Shown one piece after another: positions 1-11,870 of a stretch of DNA of 64,000 nt (positions within the stretch are counted from its first letter, which is position 1; each line of letters starts with the position of its first letter). Source of the stretch: Rhyacophila brunnea (Eukaryota > Arthropoda > Insecta > Trichoptera > Rhyacophilidae). The stretch spans positions 62,001-126,000 of the forward strand of contig JAGYXB010001064.1 in assembly GCA_022495005.1 (NCBI GenBank), read 5' to 3'. Made by a program: the position numbers and the translations under genes. The notes below the pieces were generated by a model. That model made no database searches and was not told the origin of the DNA. It was given only the letters and a program-made list of their open reading frames with translations.

Positions 1-297
1 TTTATGAAGCGGAAAGGCCATAAGTACACCATGATTTGCTTTACTATTTTAAATCTCGCTAACCCTTTCATTAAGTCTTTACTATCAGAAACAGCAATCT
101 CATATTAAATTCACATTATTATTTATATTACAATATTATTTACTCCATTAAACTTATGTATTTCCAAGATTGAACGTACACAATATTAACAATAAATGTC
201 TTAAATAGTATAAATTATACTAGATTTATTCATGACCGATTTTATCAATGTTATTTGTAAATATATAATTTTTATATTAACAATGGAAAAAAATGCC

Positions 298-380
298 AAT
301 CCCAGGACCAGTCCCGGGATCCCGGGATTGTCAAATTGTAATCCCGAAATCCCGGGATCAGAATTTTGGCTCGGGATTGG
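298..380. repeat. Clustered CCCGGGAT motifs
   Basis: At least five variants of (A)ATCCCGGGAT in both orientations lie within 80 bp of very AT-rich sequence. Clustered short motifs like this are typical of subterminal regions of hAT-type DNA transposons, where the transposase binds. I do not see matching terminal inverted repeats or a target-site duplication, so the link to a transposon is an inference. Confidence 0.35.
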
Positions 381-1996
381 ATTCCCTAATCATGTCCAAT
401 GAAATATCAAAAGTTTGCATTCAAACGTTGAAGCAAAATAGCGATGTATTTTTTTTACCTTTTAAAGAAATATCATAATGATACTAAATTTTATATAAGT
501 AACTATTTTTTTTTATTTACGTAGAAATTGTAATTATACCTGATATAATATAAAATATTTAAATTTGTCAGGACTGTTGACTTAAGAAATATTTCTCCAG
601 TTGAATTTTGTGAGACGCATCACTCAAGATAAGTATAACTTTGAAACAGGTCATTTATTCCATGGCAGTTTTTTCACGCAGGTAATTAAAATCAATTATA
701 ATTTAATTACGTTAAACTATACTACTTGGAATCGAAAAAAAAACATTCTGATGAACACTTATCCCAAAACGAAAATAACAATAACAAACTGTGATTACTT
801 TGGATTTAGTAGACGAATGATCATGATTAGGAAACAATATGATATGCATTTTACGTTGCCGTATGATTACGTATCTATTCGTTACTAGTAGACAGCCTTC
901 ACTGAAATACATGAGCGACTCGACAATTTAAATGATTTTTGAATATAGATAGAAATGTAACGGAAAACTTATTCATAGCGTTTAATTTTAGTGGCTTATT
1001 AGTTATATATAAAATAATCGTTATTATCAACTAGAATCATTGAAATAAATGCAGTTTTTTATTATTAAAGTTATATTAATATAATATTATATTATATCGA
1101 ATCGGTATTGAAATAAGTATTAAATTTTGTAATAATTAATATCTATAATTTTACTGATTATTTTGATTAAAAATAAATTTGGCCATTTGCCAGTACCTAA
1201 ATGTAACAATAATAAATAAAAGGATTTATGGGTCAAGTCTAAAAACTTAAATTACCTTCCCTTCATTCATGCAAGCTTTCATTTCACTTTTCAAAAGCGC
1301 TTGTTAAAAGCTTCGCAAAACAAAATCGCTTACGAAAGTTCATGTTAGGTAACTGGAAGTTGGCCATAATGGAAGGTGAGCTTTTGTTTTATATAATTAA
1401 ATGCCGGTTAACAGTTATTTCTATACTTTGGTATAGCTTGTGGGACCCCTTCTATATATTTGCATGTAAGAAAGTTTACTACGATACTGTTATAAATTAC
1501 ATAATACCATATTGAAATACAAGTTCAATAGTTAATAATTGCTGTAGTTACTAGTTAAAAAGTTCTCCGTATTATCTTGATAGGTACTGCAGCTATTACG
1601 TAATATTTAATTTTCTAAAAGGACCCTTGTTTCCTGATGTGTAAATCAGCGATCTGCAGACGGGGTGGGAGTACAATCTTACCCAATATTCACGCGTAAT
1701 GTCTGTGATAAGGGAAGAGGAATATGCTGTGATTAAACTTATAATATTGCTTAAAAAAACAGAATTCCCACAAAAATATGTGTCAAAATACAAAAAGTAT
1801 TGAGAGAGGTAGAAAAATCAAATATAGGCCTTTTCAGTAAGTAATGTATTTACCCCAAATTATGATAGCATTGGTCATTTTTTACCATAACACTATTTTA
1901 TTATTTTGAGAGTATTTATTTATACCTGATCAACGAATTTTCTTTATCGTAATAAATTTTTGTGTTATCAATGTTTCTTCTTCCACTTTCCTTCCT

Positions 1997-2072
1997 CGAC
2001 GTTTCGGCCTCGATATCAAGAGTTAGTTTAAGCTCTCTTAAAAATGTCTCCTGCAACGAGCCCGAAACGTTC
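1997..2072. repeat. Short imperfect inverted repeat (GTTTCGG / CCGAAAC)
   Basis: A 16-bp arm at 1,997-2,012 (CGACGTTTCGGCCTCG) pairs with 2,057-2,072 at 13 of 16 positions, with a loop of about 44 bp. It may be a remnant of a small mobile element; no duplication is seen around it. Confidence 0.3.
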
Positions 2073-2147
2073 CAAAAAAGATGGAGAGAGAATACTTAAT
2101 GATAACCCTACGGGTAACTAGCAATTTGTAAAGTCTCTTCTTTAAGA

Positions 2148-2324
2148 TACTCTACAATGGCCCCCACGAGGGGGGGTGGCGGGCCTCTAGTCTAGGGCTC
2201 TACACGATTTGGAAAACGCTACTGTAGAGCGTCACACTGCCTTTATCCATAGCGATGGGTCGGGGGGGCCGCCAAAGATCCTAGCCCGGGGGCCCGCTTC
2301 AGGATGTGGGAGCCATGTACTCTA
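2148..2324 (-). mobile_element. hAT-like miniature element, family 1 (deleted copy)
   Basis: A 163-bp element (2,155-2,317) lies between TACTCTA at 2,148-2,154 and TACTCTA at 2,318-2,324; an 8-bp duplication with one mismatch can be read. The ends are ATGGCCCCCAC and GTGGGAGCCATG. Its reverse complement matches the 407-bp element at 28,536-28,942 at both ends and over an internal block (GATAAAGGCAGTGTGACG), but about 240 bp of the middle is missing. The TSD length and family match indicate a non-autonomous hAT-type DNA transposon; it has no transposase. Confidence 0.75.
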
Positions 2325-3194
2325 AACACTGTCCACAATATGGTTAAATCTTTTAATAGATAATGGGAGATGTAACCGAAGTTGTTACTTGTGTATATTT
2401 ATATTCCCCATATAAATAACATGTAAGTACTAATTACAAAAAAAAATAAGTTAATAGGTATTAAATATTTAAATTTATTTGCAGTCTAGTAAATAAAGCA
2501 AGTAAAACTTGGAAAATGATTAAACAAAGAGTGCTAAAAAAGCTTGGTAAAATAGCCCTCATCTTTCTTTGACTTTTATATGCCAACATATTATTATCCT
2601 CATTCGCGGAAGTGCGCTAAATACAAAAGCTTGAAAATGAGATGGAAAACCTTTTGACAGTATCACATAATGTGTAATATGAAAGTTCAAATGAAATGGT
2701 AAAGCTTTCGCTTGTGAAATAAAAGTTGGAATACAAAAATACCCATTTTAATTACCCGTTTTGATATACCTACTACAATTTTGATGATTATTTTTTAATA
2801 ATATTATACTGTTACAAACTTAATGCATAATTATATTTAGAATCGTAACTTAGGCCTAAGTACATACCATCACAGGTGTGATTTTCTTATCGGTAATTTC
2901 TTATAGATATTCTAATTAATTGTAATGTTAACATATATTTTTAAATATAATGGTTTAACGTCATATCAGTTTTCCAATATGGGTGATAATAATAATTTTG
3001 TTAGAATAAAACAAAACACAATTCCAAAAATCAAATTACCTATGCTAAAATACATTAAATTTTAATGAATATCTCCACTATTTAAAATCGCTAACATTAG
3101 CAAAATAATCAAGTCAAGAAAATTATAGTTTTATTATATATACCTAATTATAACATTAAAGACAAATAAATATTAAATATAATTCTGAAAAAAA
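2325..3194. other. AT-rich non-coding stretch
   Basis: No gene, RNA or element could be recognised in this interval on either strand. Confidence 0.5.
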
Positions 3195-3750
3195 TATTAT
3201 TATTATTAAACTGGCGCTAGGGGCCGTTCAGGTCCATGGCCGACTGCACAACGTTTCTCCAGGCATCTCTGTCCAGCGCTCTCTCTTCCCAGTTGACTAT
3301 CCCCAGCCTTTCCGCATCCCTTTGAATGTTGTCCGCCCATCTCCGTCGAGGGCGGCCAAGAGGTCGAGTGCCAGCTGGTGTGCCTTTGTAAATCCTATAG
3401 AGAGTTCTAGATCTTTCAGATCGTACAACGTGGCCCGCCCATCTGAGCCTTCTTGACCTCAGAATATTAGTGATTCTAGGTTGGTATCGGTCGAAGAGCT
3501 CAGCGTTTGTGCGGATGCGCCACCGGTGGTTCTCATTGACGGGTCCAAGTATTCTCCGGAGGATTCTGTTTTCAAACACTTGGAGCGCCTTTTCTTGTTT
3601 TTCTGTTAAACCCCACGTTTCACATCCATACATGACGATTGGCTTGATGACCACGTTATACACCCGGAATTTCGTTTTGATGGACAGCATTTTGGACCTG
3701 AACAGACGACTCAGCGGGAAGTACGCTGCATTTCCACTGAAAAAAATACC
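3195..3750 (-). mobile_element. 5'-truncated RTE-type non-LTR retrotransposon, reverse transcriptase C-terminus
   Basis: On the minus strand an open frame runs from about 3,738 to a TAG at 3,217-3,219. It encodes the C-terminal part of a reverse transcriptase polyprotein, beginning GNAAYFPLSRLFRSK, then YGCETW, RRLRWAGHVVR and GRPRRRW, as in RTE-like elements of insects. The catalytic reverse transcriptase motifs are missing because the copy is truncated at its 5' end, as usual for target-primed insertion. Similarity begins before the first Met (3,690), so that Met is not a real start. After the stop only a few bases remain before a TAA-type microsatellite tail (about 3,195-3,210), which matches the short 3' tails of RTE elements. 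The reading frame is intact across about 170 codons, so the copy is relatively young. It is a dead fragment, not a host gene. Confidence 0.88.
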
Positions 3751-4639
3751 TATGCCGAAATGATAAATTATTGTTGATTGTCATTGTATGTAAACTTGGA
3801 AATCTAAATTTAATTTAGTACAGCCGTATCTATTTAAAACAATCATTTAATTTCGTATTGTATCTTTGTGTCTTAATTTAAATACCTCAAAATACAAGGC
3901 CAGAATAAAATAGGTAGGTAGGTTGAAATACAATCATATCGTATATATTATGCATATAGAATTCTGAATAATTCAAAACAAAGTTATCATGTCGTACTTA
4001 TCAATTATTTGAAGATAATGACAGCGTTATTATCAAATATTTGATACCATTTTTATCATATCTTATATATATATTTATACCGTCTCTTTCCAGTGCAACA
4101 GCTCACAGTGAAATTGTACGAAATGTAATACGTACAATGTATAATATGTAACCATACTGATTACCTCAATATATAACAATTAATATGCATGAAGATGCTA
4201 AAAACCCAAGCCTGGGTCGCCACCCCGGAGCTCGTGGAAGTTGTCAAAATTCAAACATGCTTGAATTACCGTCTAGCAAAAACAATCGCCTCCGCAAAAC
4301 GGCGAGGTGAAAAATACGCTGCACCTTAAAAAGGGTACAGAAATATAAATTAATTCCGAACAATGGTCGGAATAAATATTTCTGAGTCAGAATTCCGGAG
4401 AGGACTTTGAAGGTCACGCCATATTATCTGTCTGCCCCGGACCCTTGTAATTTAAAATAAAAAAAATCTGTATGTAAATGAAGTTTGTCCGAAATGCGAT
4501 TGGTTTCATACGCCCATCTTTGTCTGCGCTCAGAGAAATGCATTGCAGATAAGTCGGATGACGATAAAAAATATAATCATTTTTTAATGATTAAACACTA
4601 CAAAATTGTGTTAACTGTCAATTCATGGTGGAACTGCAT
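3751..4639. other. Non-coding stretch
   Basis: Mostly AT-rich. The part 4,200-4,440 is less AT-rich (for example CGCCACCCCGGAGCTCG) and may be an old repeat, but I cannot place it in a family. Confidence 0.4.
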
Positions 4640-5128
4640 TGTATTATTGATTAATTTAATAAACCGCAAAATTTTTAGTACTTATTCCACTTTTATTATT
4701 TAATAAATCTGTCCCACAGAACAGATAATAAATAGAATACCGATAGGCTATATTCAATACGCCGCATGTTGAAGCAGGTTTTGAATGTGTGAGTGTGAGT
4801 GTCCTATGAAAATGAAGCACGCATTATGCACGTGCAATAGTGTGTTAATACACCAACATTAAATGAGCGTAAATGCATAAACCGAGAGCAGTTTTCAGTA
4901 TTCGACGTAAAACGTATTCTTGACACGTGTGTAAGTTTAACCCGGATTCTTCCTTACTCGAGTCGGTTACCTGCTATCGCCTTACCCGTTATGTATTTCA
5001 GTTCCCATTATTTCTGAGTTCCCTGATCTGCCCCTCTGAGGCGGACAAAACCGGTCCAGATTTATTAAATAATAAAAGTGGAATAAGTACTAAAAATTTT
5101 GCGTTATATTAAATTAATCAATAACACA
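4640..5128. repeat. Palindromic (foldback) repeat with 72-bp arms
   Basis: The arm at 4,640-4,711 is repeated in inverted orientation at 5,057-5,128 with only a few differences (shared cores such as TTTTTAGTACTTATTCCAC). The space between is filled mainly by a hAT-like insert (4,715-5,025); without it the original loop would have been only about 24 bp. This is probably a foldback or MITE-type element hit later by another transposon. Confidence 0.7.
4707..5033 (-). mobile_element. hAT-like miniature element, family 2
   Basis: A 311-bp element (4,715-5,025) is flanked by ATCTGTCC (4,707-4,714) and ATCTGCCC (5,026-5,033), an 8-bp TSD with one difference. In this orientation it starts CACAGAACAG and ends CTGAGTTCCCTG, so the canonical hAT-type CAGGGAACTCAG end is on the right. 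The copy at 5,678-5,984 is the same sequence inverted. There is no coding capacity; it would depend on a transposase made elsewhere. Confidence 0.82.
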
Positions 5129-5250
5129 AACTTTGATGTTAATCAAATCAAATCAAAAAAAAAATCACTGGCAATGGCTTAAGAACAATATTACAATAAA
5201 TAATTCGTACTTTGAAAACATATTAGAAATAGGTATACCTATTAGAAAAA

Positions 5251-5335
5251 ATACGACGCCGGGTGGGACTAGAACCCGCAACCATCGGATTCCAGTCAAT
5301 GTGATTTACCAATTAACCCACCTGCATCTTCCCTA
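5251..5335 (-). mobile_element. tRNA-like SINE head or tRNA pseudogene
   Basis: The minus strand reads like a tRNA: an A-box-like GGTTAATTGGTAAATCAC, then 30-odd bases, then a B-box GCGGGTTCTAGTCCC, closed by a CCCGGCG segment. The acceptor and anticodon stems do not pair convincingly, so it is a SINE promoter region or a decayed tRNA copy and not a working tRNA gene. Confidence 0.55.
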
Positions 5336-5669
5336 ATTACGATAAAACTAACTAGAAGTGGTATATACAAATTAATCCCTTTTCAAATTGCGTCAATATT
5401 GGCAATCGGTTTTTGTGATTTGAACCAAGGCACCAATGATAATATATCCTTACCTTGATTCCCAACCGACGTCAAGATCTATCCAAATTTTAATCTTAAC
5501 GTACCTACTTACACTATTTGTTGAATTAAAAAAAATATTATTACAAGCATTATGACATCAATTTATTAATGGACGCAATAATAAAAAGGATAAAAAGCCC
5601 TTCGTAAACAACACCGCTCATAGGCATCTAGATCTGCTCACACAATTTTTGTTGTTTCATAAACGGATG

Positions 5670-5992
5670 CATCCAGACAGGGAACTCAGAAATAATGGGT
5701 ACTGAAATACCTAACGGGTACGGAGTAGCAGGTAACTGATCTCGAGTAAAGAATAAACCGGGATAAACTTAATCACGTGTCAAGAATACGTCATACGTCG
5801 AATACTGATAGCTGCTCTCAGTTTATGCTTTGACATTCATTTAATATTGGAGTATTACACACAATATTTCACGTGCTTAATGCGTCTTTCATTTTCATAG
5901 GACACTCACACATTCAAACCCCAGCATCAAAATATAGTGTATTGAATATTGCCTATCGGAATTCTATTTAGTATCTGTTCTGTGCATGCAGA
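5670..5992 (+). mobile_element. hAT-like miniature element, family 2 (second copy)
   Basis: A 307-bp element (5,678-5,984) starts CAGGGAACTCAG and ends CTGTTCTGTG. It is flanked by CATCCAGA (5,670-5,677) and CATGCAGA (5,985-5,992), an 8-bp TSD with one difference. It is a near match, in opposite orientation, to the 4,715-5,025 copy only 650 bp away, so the two form a large inverted repeat. Confidence 0.82.
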
Positions 5993-7317
5993 TGACTGTG
6001 GTTGAAAATGAACGCTACCTACATTGCAGTAGGAGTCAATATTTAAAATTTCAATTCTAGCGTATATTCTATTATACAGTACACATGGTATGCATGTAGT
6101 TGAAAAATTAACTTTACAAACATTTCAAGAAGGGTGATTATTGAAAATTCGCGACAGTGTTATTTACTTTTTGCAAATTGCGGATTTGTTTTATCTCTAT
6201 GTTGTATACCACGCCACCATACAAGGGAATGAATTGCAGATTTGCGTACATGTTTTTGACCTATGTATTTCGCCAATGTGCCCTACTTTAATATTAAAAT
6301 GTTCTATGTTATAAGTGTCCTTGTATAAGTTATTGTTTGCAGGTCACTTTAAAACTTGTTTAGTTACACAGTTATTTTAATTTTTATATAAATTAATTAA
6401 GTACTACCTTCTTGTCAAAGAACTGTATTAGTTTTCATCATTAAATTTTATCAAATTAAAGTAGATATCTATTTAATACGTCTTGTACTGCATTCCTACT
6501 AATTTAAAGATATTAAAGCTATTTAAGATATAACTGTATATAAATTATACTATTAATCTCAATTCAATCAGATTTAGGAGACGATTTAATTTAATTATTA
6601 TGTACCTAATCTAAACGTAGATAATTAAAACTTAATCGAACCAGTCATTAAAGACGATTCTTAACTTTTACGTAATTATATATTTTTTACAAACGTTTAT
6701 TGTAATTTAAAACAATAATTCTGGTAATATAATATTGTCTTTAACATAAACAATGTAAGAACAATATTATGGGTGAATTGTCTAAGAATTGTTTTTCCAT
6801 ATCCCAAAATGAAAGATGTTTTGTTTCATTCCTGCATCCATCTCATGCATTTTGTATTGAAGTAATTTTGTTTTGAATGCAAAGTAATCTTGCGACACTA
6901 AATTATTTGTCTTATTATATTCAAATATAAAGAATAACTATAATCTTTAATTTTGCAAATATTCCTACGAAATACGTGATTTTTCAAAGATTTATAACTC
7001 TCAAAAAAATGCTCAGTAGGGAAATTAATAAGAGACTCGTCTAACAAAAAAACTTGCTCACTTAACAGTGAACTTTATTTTTGCCAAAGTGAATACTTAA
7101 ATATCGATTGCAGTCCCAACTTTACTTGATTTTGAATAAAGATTAGTTGTATCGTTTTTTATTACTAATATAATTTAAAATGAATAACTTAAATAAAGTT
7201 TACTGAATTCTAGTATAATATCTATGTTTTAAATATGTACTACAGCGAATATGAAAGAAGATAGTATCCCCTTCTGTAAGTAACATATACTTATAAGTAT
7301 ATATATATATATCTTTT
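5993..7317. other. AT-rich non-coding stretch
   Basis: No coding region or recognisable element; a (TA)n run lies at about 7,296-7,312. Confidence 0.5.
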
Positions 7318-7425
7318 CCGATTCTAAAAATCATATACCTAGGCCTCCACAGTAAAGGTTAAATTAACGTTTTTACGAGAAATTCATTTTAGCCACTTGT
7401 TCAGCCAAATATGGCACATTGAAAT
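7318..7425 (-). mobile_element. Degenerate SINE body (family A)
   Basis: The segment with GGCCTCCACAGTA, TTTTTACGAGAAATTCA and AGCCACTTGTTCAGCC aligns with the 3' part of the SINE copies at 15,068-15,313 and 33,430-33,669. The tRNA-like head is missing and many positions differ, so this is an old truncated copy. Confidence 0.6.
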
Positions 7426-9407
7426 ATAATACATTGCATTATATATCTTGATTTATCTATCTAACGCATGATAGAAGACATATTTAAGATTAGGAGAGAG
7501 CGAGACAGTGAAAAAGCGTATTAAAAGTGTTATGGTGAGAGAAAACGTACATCTAAATGCAAATTAATTCTAATTTTTAAAAATAAAGTGATCGTTTATT
7601 TTAATCGGGTCGTGAAAGAAAACAAGTGAAAAGATGCTCTCATAATAGTTTGACAGATCTAAGCCATATCCAAAAATGTTGACAGGTGTCACTGCCAGCA
7701 GGGTTGTTTTTCTAGTTAAATATAAGTATGATCAATATATTAGATATCTTGATTATGATGTTACAAGTATTACAACCAAAACAACTATTGACAAAAAAAT
7801 AATATGGGGAATTTCATATTAGAAATAATATAATACATAACGCTGTATTGAAATTACCCATAAAAAACCCGTAAAATACAATGAATATAAAATGTTAAAC
7901 AGAGAACATGCAATAGACAAAAGATAATCAATTACTAATGAAAAGAAATACTAGTAAAATAATTTAATAAGTAATTGTAAAAAAGTACGTAAGTACTTAG
8001 GAAATAAAATAAAAGCTATCTATTCATAAACTGAAAATTGTTTGGGATTTTTAATTAAATTTGTTGCTTTTTGCAAATAACGACTACCTACTAAAAATGT
8101 GTTTTACGACAGCTTTACGTGCATAAAAGACGTAGATATTTTCCAATTACGTACTTAGGTAACAGTCAAAAATTGGCTTATACTTTGTATTGAATTTTCA
8201 ATAATATAATTCAATGAATGAAATCCTGTTGTTTGTAAAGGATTCGTATAAAATCCTTACGGGACTAAAGTTGTCGCAGATGCCGGCACACTCCGACGGT
8301 GTTTCGACGCCAGGTGAGAAAGAAAGGTAGGATAGGTCGGGCCACCAGATTTCGAATACAGTTAGCAACTGATACCAAAGGTAACGTATCAATACTAAGC
8401 TTCACATTGATCATAATAGTAATAATAAAATATTAAAATTTCTGCATTAAACGTACTTATATAAAAAACAAAGAAAAACGTACTGCAAAATTTGATGTTT
8501 CGGTAAATAAACGATCGTTTATGATATGTTAAAAATTATTGACGTAGATGCACTTTTTAATATTTTATATTAATTATTTTATGAACTGAATAATAAAATG
8601 AGATTCAAAATTCTAATAACTATTTTTAGCGTTCTGTAAATGGGTTGGTATTGTTCTAACATTATCCCTTATTACCATTCAATGAAAAACGTTTATTGTA
8701 TCTTAGAGTCTTTTATGTCTTTTATGTATGAAGGAAAAGTCAGACAAAAACTTCATAATAAACAAGTAAATGAAAATAATTATGAAATTGTTTACAAAGC
8801 ATAGTGTTTATGGTCTTCGGAATAAAATTACCTCCCAATGTGCCTAAAACCCAGTGTCGAATCATGTGTCGGGCAATTTGTACGTATGCAATTGGCCATA
8901 TCACAGTTTACAATGAGATATCGTGCCTGAAATAGATGGCCGTATAGCATTGAGATTAAAAAATGACGCATTGTTCGTCGAGCATTACAGACAGTAATGC
9001 TCCAATTTTATTAAATTTAATAAGATAATAACAATTTAATAACAATGACGTTTGATTTTTTTCGCTGCGCTAATTGCGTATATTGCCCCACCATCAGTTA
9101 AGCAAAACCCGATATAAATTTGGCTGGAAACCTCTTCATACTAATTTAATACCAATACGAGCTGACCAATGAACAACTCCGAATGCTTTTCGAACTGTCA
9201 GAAAATGTGTATGCATTAAATCTATGTCAATTTAGCTAAACGCTTATCCTGTATAATAAATAAATGGTGTCAAATATCTGATAATACCATTATAATAATT
9301 ACAAATGGGTAATAAGTTATACCCAGTTCTCTATCAGGTATCCAATAGATATAAACGGGGAAAATTGACATGACAAGAATGCACATGACCAATAATAGAG
9401 CCAGCAT
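7426..9407. other. AT-rich non-coding stretch
   Basis: No feature can be supported. A slightly GC-richer patch at 8,270-8,350 has no recognisable similarity. Confidence 0.5.
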
Positions 9408-9460
9408 GGAATGGCGTTCATCCAGGAGTAGATTAATCCAAGTCGATGATGATAATAATA
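9408..9460 (+). mobile_element. Very short RTE 3' end with GAT tail
   Basis: GGCGTTCATCCAGGAGTAGA followed by a GATGATGAT run matches the last codons and tail of the element at 16,505-16,940 (GGCCTTCATCCAGCAGTGGA, then GATGATGAT). Only about 50 bp are left, so this is an extreme 5' truncation or a heavily decayed copy. Confidence 0.55.
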
Positions 9461-9537
9461 TGCGCTGCTGAATAAAGTAATTTTTTAAGTACATATTAAA
9501 ATTCCTGATGAATTTAAAAGAACTATAATTTCTCACC

Positions 9538-9800
9538 GTGCAATACCCACCCGCGCTTTTATCCCGCGGGCCTCGCGAGGGAATCTGGACCGTCCGTGAC
9601 CTTGCGCAACTCGTCAATGATGCACCACGCTGCAGCCAGCTTACGGAGGTGCATGCGTGCGCCGTGGACCGGAGGGCACGCACCAACATATTTTATTTAC
9701 CTCGCGCCGTAACAACGCCCCCTCACGTGCCGCCAAACGCACCTGAGATACTTGCCGCGAGAGGGAAAGTGGACCTCTCTGCTTTGGCTTTATTGAATGA
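9538..9800. other. GC-rich, CpG-rich patch, possible promoter or exon
   Basis: This 260-bp stretch is much richer in G, C and CpG than its surroundings (CGCGGGCCTCGCGAGGG, CGCCGTGGACCGGAGGGC). Both strands have open frames across it, neither recognisable as a protein family. It could be a CpG-type promoter, an exon, or an old GC-rich repeat. The sequence alone does not decide. Confidence 0.35.
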
Positions 9801-10734
9801 ATGTGTAAATGTGTCATTATAATATAATCATTGTCTGTTAGTTTATATTTGTAGTAGATTCATATTATTGATTATGGTTTGAGATTTAGAAAGCTTTTTA
9901 TTTGAAGTTTTATTGATTATAATGTAATCTAATTAGACTACTGCATACATCTGTATTCATTCATTGGTTTAGCATCACTCAAAAATAAAAGGTTTACACT
10001 AAAGATAAACATCGATAAGTAACATTTTGACAAATACGCAGGAATGTTGTTTCTCGAAAAATATTTAAGCCAAAAAGTTTGTACTAACAAATTAATAATG
10101 ATAGTCCATTTTATTGTATAACACAAAACTTTATTAGGCTTAAAACACCAACGAAAGGTGTTTGTATATGAATGATGTCATGGAAAATAAATCTTAGAGA
10201 ACAAGTATTAATATTTCTACAAACTATCCCGCGAAGCGAAATGAATTGCAGTTAATTTTCTCATTAGTCTCAATAAATACATTATTTTACTTAATTTAAC
10301 TAATATAATAGATATACTCTACTTAGGAACGAAAACGGTGATTTTCTTTTACTTTTTACTTTTAACTTAGTAACTTTTTATAAGCTTTACTTATAGTGTA
10401 GATAAAAGGATCATTGTCATAGATAAAGGTTTTCTTAAACATTTAGTTTAGGTACGTATATAGAAAATAGAGTAGATTTTATTTATTAATTCTAAAAACT
10501 CCACTTATTTTATCGCATTATAAGATGTATTATAGCCTTGTAGCAACTGACCAAAGCTCAATACTATTATTATCTATACAAAATTGTATTGGTATTACTT
10601 TAAATAATCATTAATATCGCGTAGGTACCAGATATATTAACTAATCGGGTTGTCGGATCGATCTCTCGAATTGTTCGGTAGTTGATTTATGAATCGTCAG
10701 CAATACGTATGGCCTTTATCGGTCAACGACCTTT
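9801..10734. other. AT-rich non-coding stretch
   Basis: No coding region or repeat recognised. Confidence 0.5.
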
Positions 10735-11870
10735 TACACATTTTCTGGTGTCCCTCAGGGCTCAAACTTGGGGCCGTTGCTGTTCACGATTTTCATAAAT
10801 GACATAGCATTGGTAATACAAATGCTATGTTTTTGTTGTTTGCTGATGATTTGAAACTCTTCATGGAAGTTGTCAACTCCAACTTGATATACATAATATA
10901 TTAGATTGGGGCAAGCGTAACAAACTGGACTTCAATATTGATAAATGCAATGTTTATCGTTTACTAAAACCTCACAAGTATTGTTTTTCCAGTATTCGAT
11001 GCATGGCAGAGTTCTCTCGCGAATATCATCTGTAAGGGATCTTTGGATTACGTTTGACAGTAAACTGACGTTTAGTGGTCATATATATACCATTTGTAAA
11101 AAGGCGCTAAAAATGTTGGGCTTTGTCTAGCGTACTTCCCGGGTCTTTTCGGATGTTACGGTACTAAAAATTCTCTATAACTCCTTAGTTAGAAGCAGAC
11201 TTGAGAGTGGGTTTATCGTTTGGGCCCCGCATCAGTTGAAGTATGGCCTTATGGTGGAGAGAGACCAAAAGAAATTTTTGAGACTCCTTTACTTTCGGCT
11301 GTACCTATGGATATTATCCGTGGCTTTATCCGACTGACTTTCTCTTAGGTATGCTTACATACTGTAGCTTAAAATTTAGAAGGGATCTTTATTTAGCTAC
11401 ATATTTTTTCAGACTTATACGCGGCGTAAATGTGAACTCTACCATTATTGGTGGTGTTGGCTTGTGTGTCTCTGATAATTACCTTAGGAATCGAGGGCAT
11501 CCGTTGTTTGTTCTCCCAAGGTGCAGAACTAACCTGCCATTAGTGATGCCAATTGGGAGGGCAATAACCATGTTTAATGAAATCGCTTCGGATATTGATA
11601 TATTCCACTTACGTGAGGGTGAATTTAGGTGAACGTTGCTTTATAAGTTTTTAAGATAGGGTCTATCGATAGTTCACAAAGTGTGCTTCCATCTACTTTT
11701 ATTTTTGTTGCTTTATTTTATTTCTTTTCTTATTTTGTTTCTTATTTTATTACTTACTGTATTATTAAGTCACATCTCTCTGTATTTTTATTTTAAAAAC
11801 TGTTAACACTTATGTTCATTATATGTAAAATAAATAAACTTGATTTGATTTGATTTTAATTTGATTTTAT
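10735..11870 (+). mobile_element. Decayed Jockey/CR1-type non-LTR retrotransposon (reverse transcriptase to 3' tail)
   Basis: Translation with frame changes gives SGVPQGSNLGPLLF (reverse transcriptase motif with PQGS), then FADDLKLF (catalytic F-A-D-D), then a thumb and C-terminal region including FDSKLTFSGHI and ending NEIASDIDIFHLREGEFR with a TGA at 11,630-11,632. The frame is broken several times: a frameshift between the PQGS and FADD blocks, and a stop after KALKMLGFV (11,128-11,130). The 3' UTR runs to a tail of TTGATTTGATTT units near 11,840-11,870, a microsatellite-like ending typical of this group. It shares its last part with the copy at 28,444-29,142. The element is 5'-truncated before the PQGS block, so the endonuclease is missing. 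Jockey versus CR1 cannot be settled from this fragment. Confidence 0.85.

Larger units (their letters stand above)
1..2147. other. AT-rich non-coding stretch
   Basis: No open frame here looks coding; the longest are AT-rich chance frames. Two local structures stand out and are noted separately: a CCCGGGAT-rich patch near 300-380 and an imperfect inverted repeat near 1,997-2,072. Otherwise I see only A/T runs of the kind found throughout the window. Confidence 0.6.

Noticed and set aside
3470..3763. 97-codon plus-strand frame at the 3.2-kb RTE copy
   Set aside because: Antisense shadow of the minus-strand reverse transcriptase region.
9270..9689. 139-codon minus-strand frame overlapping the GC-rich patch
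   Set aside because: Half is AT-rich hydrophobic text crossing the RTE tail remnant; it joins unrelated sequence and has no recognised domain.
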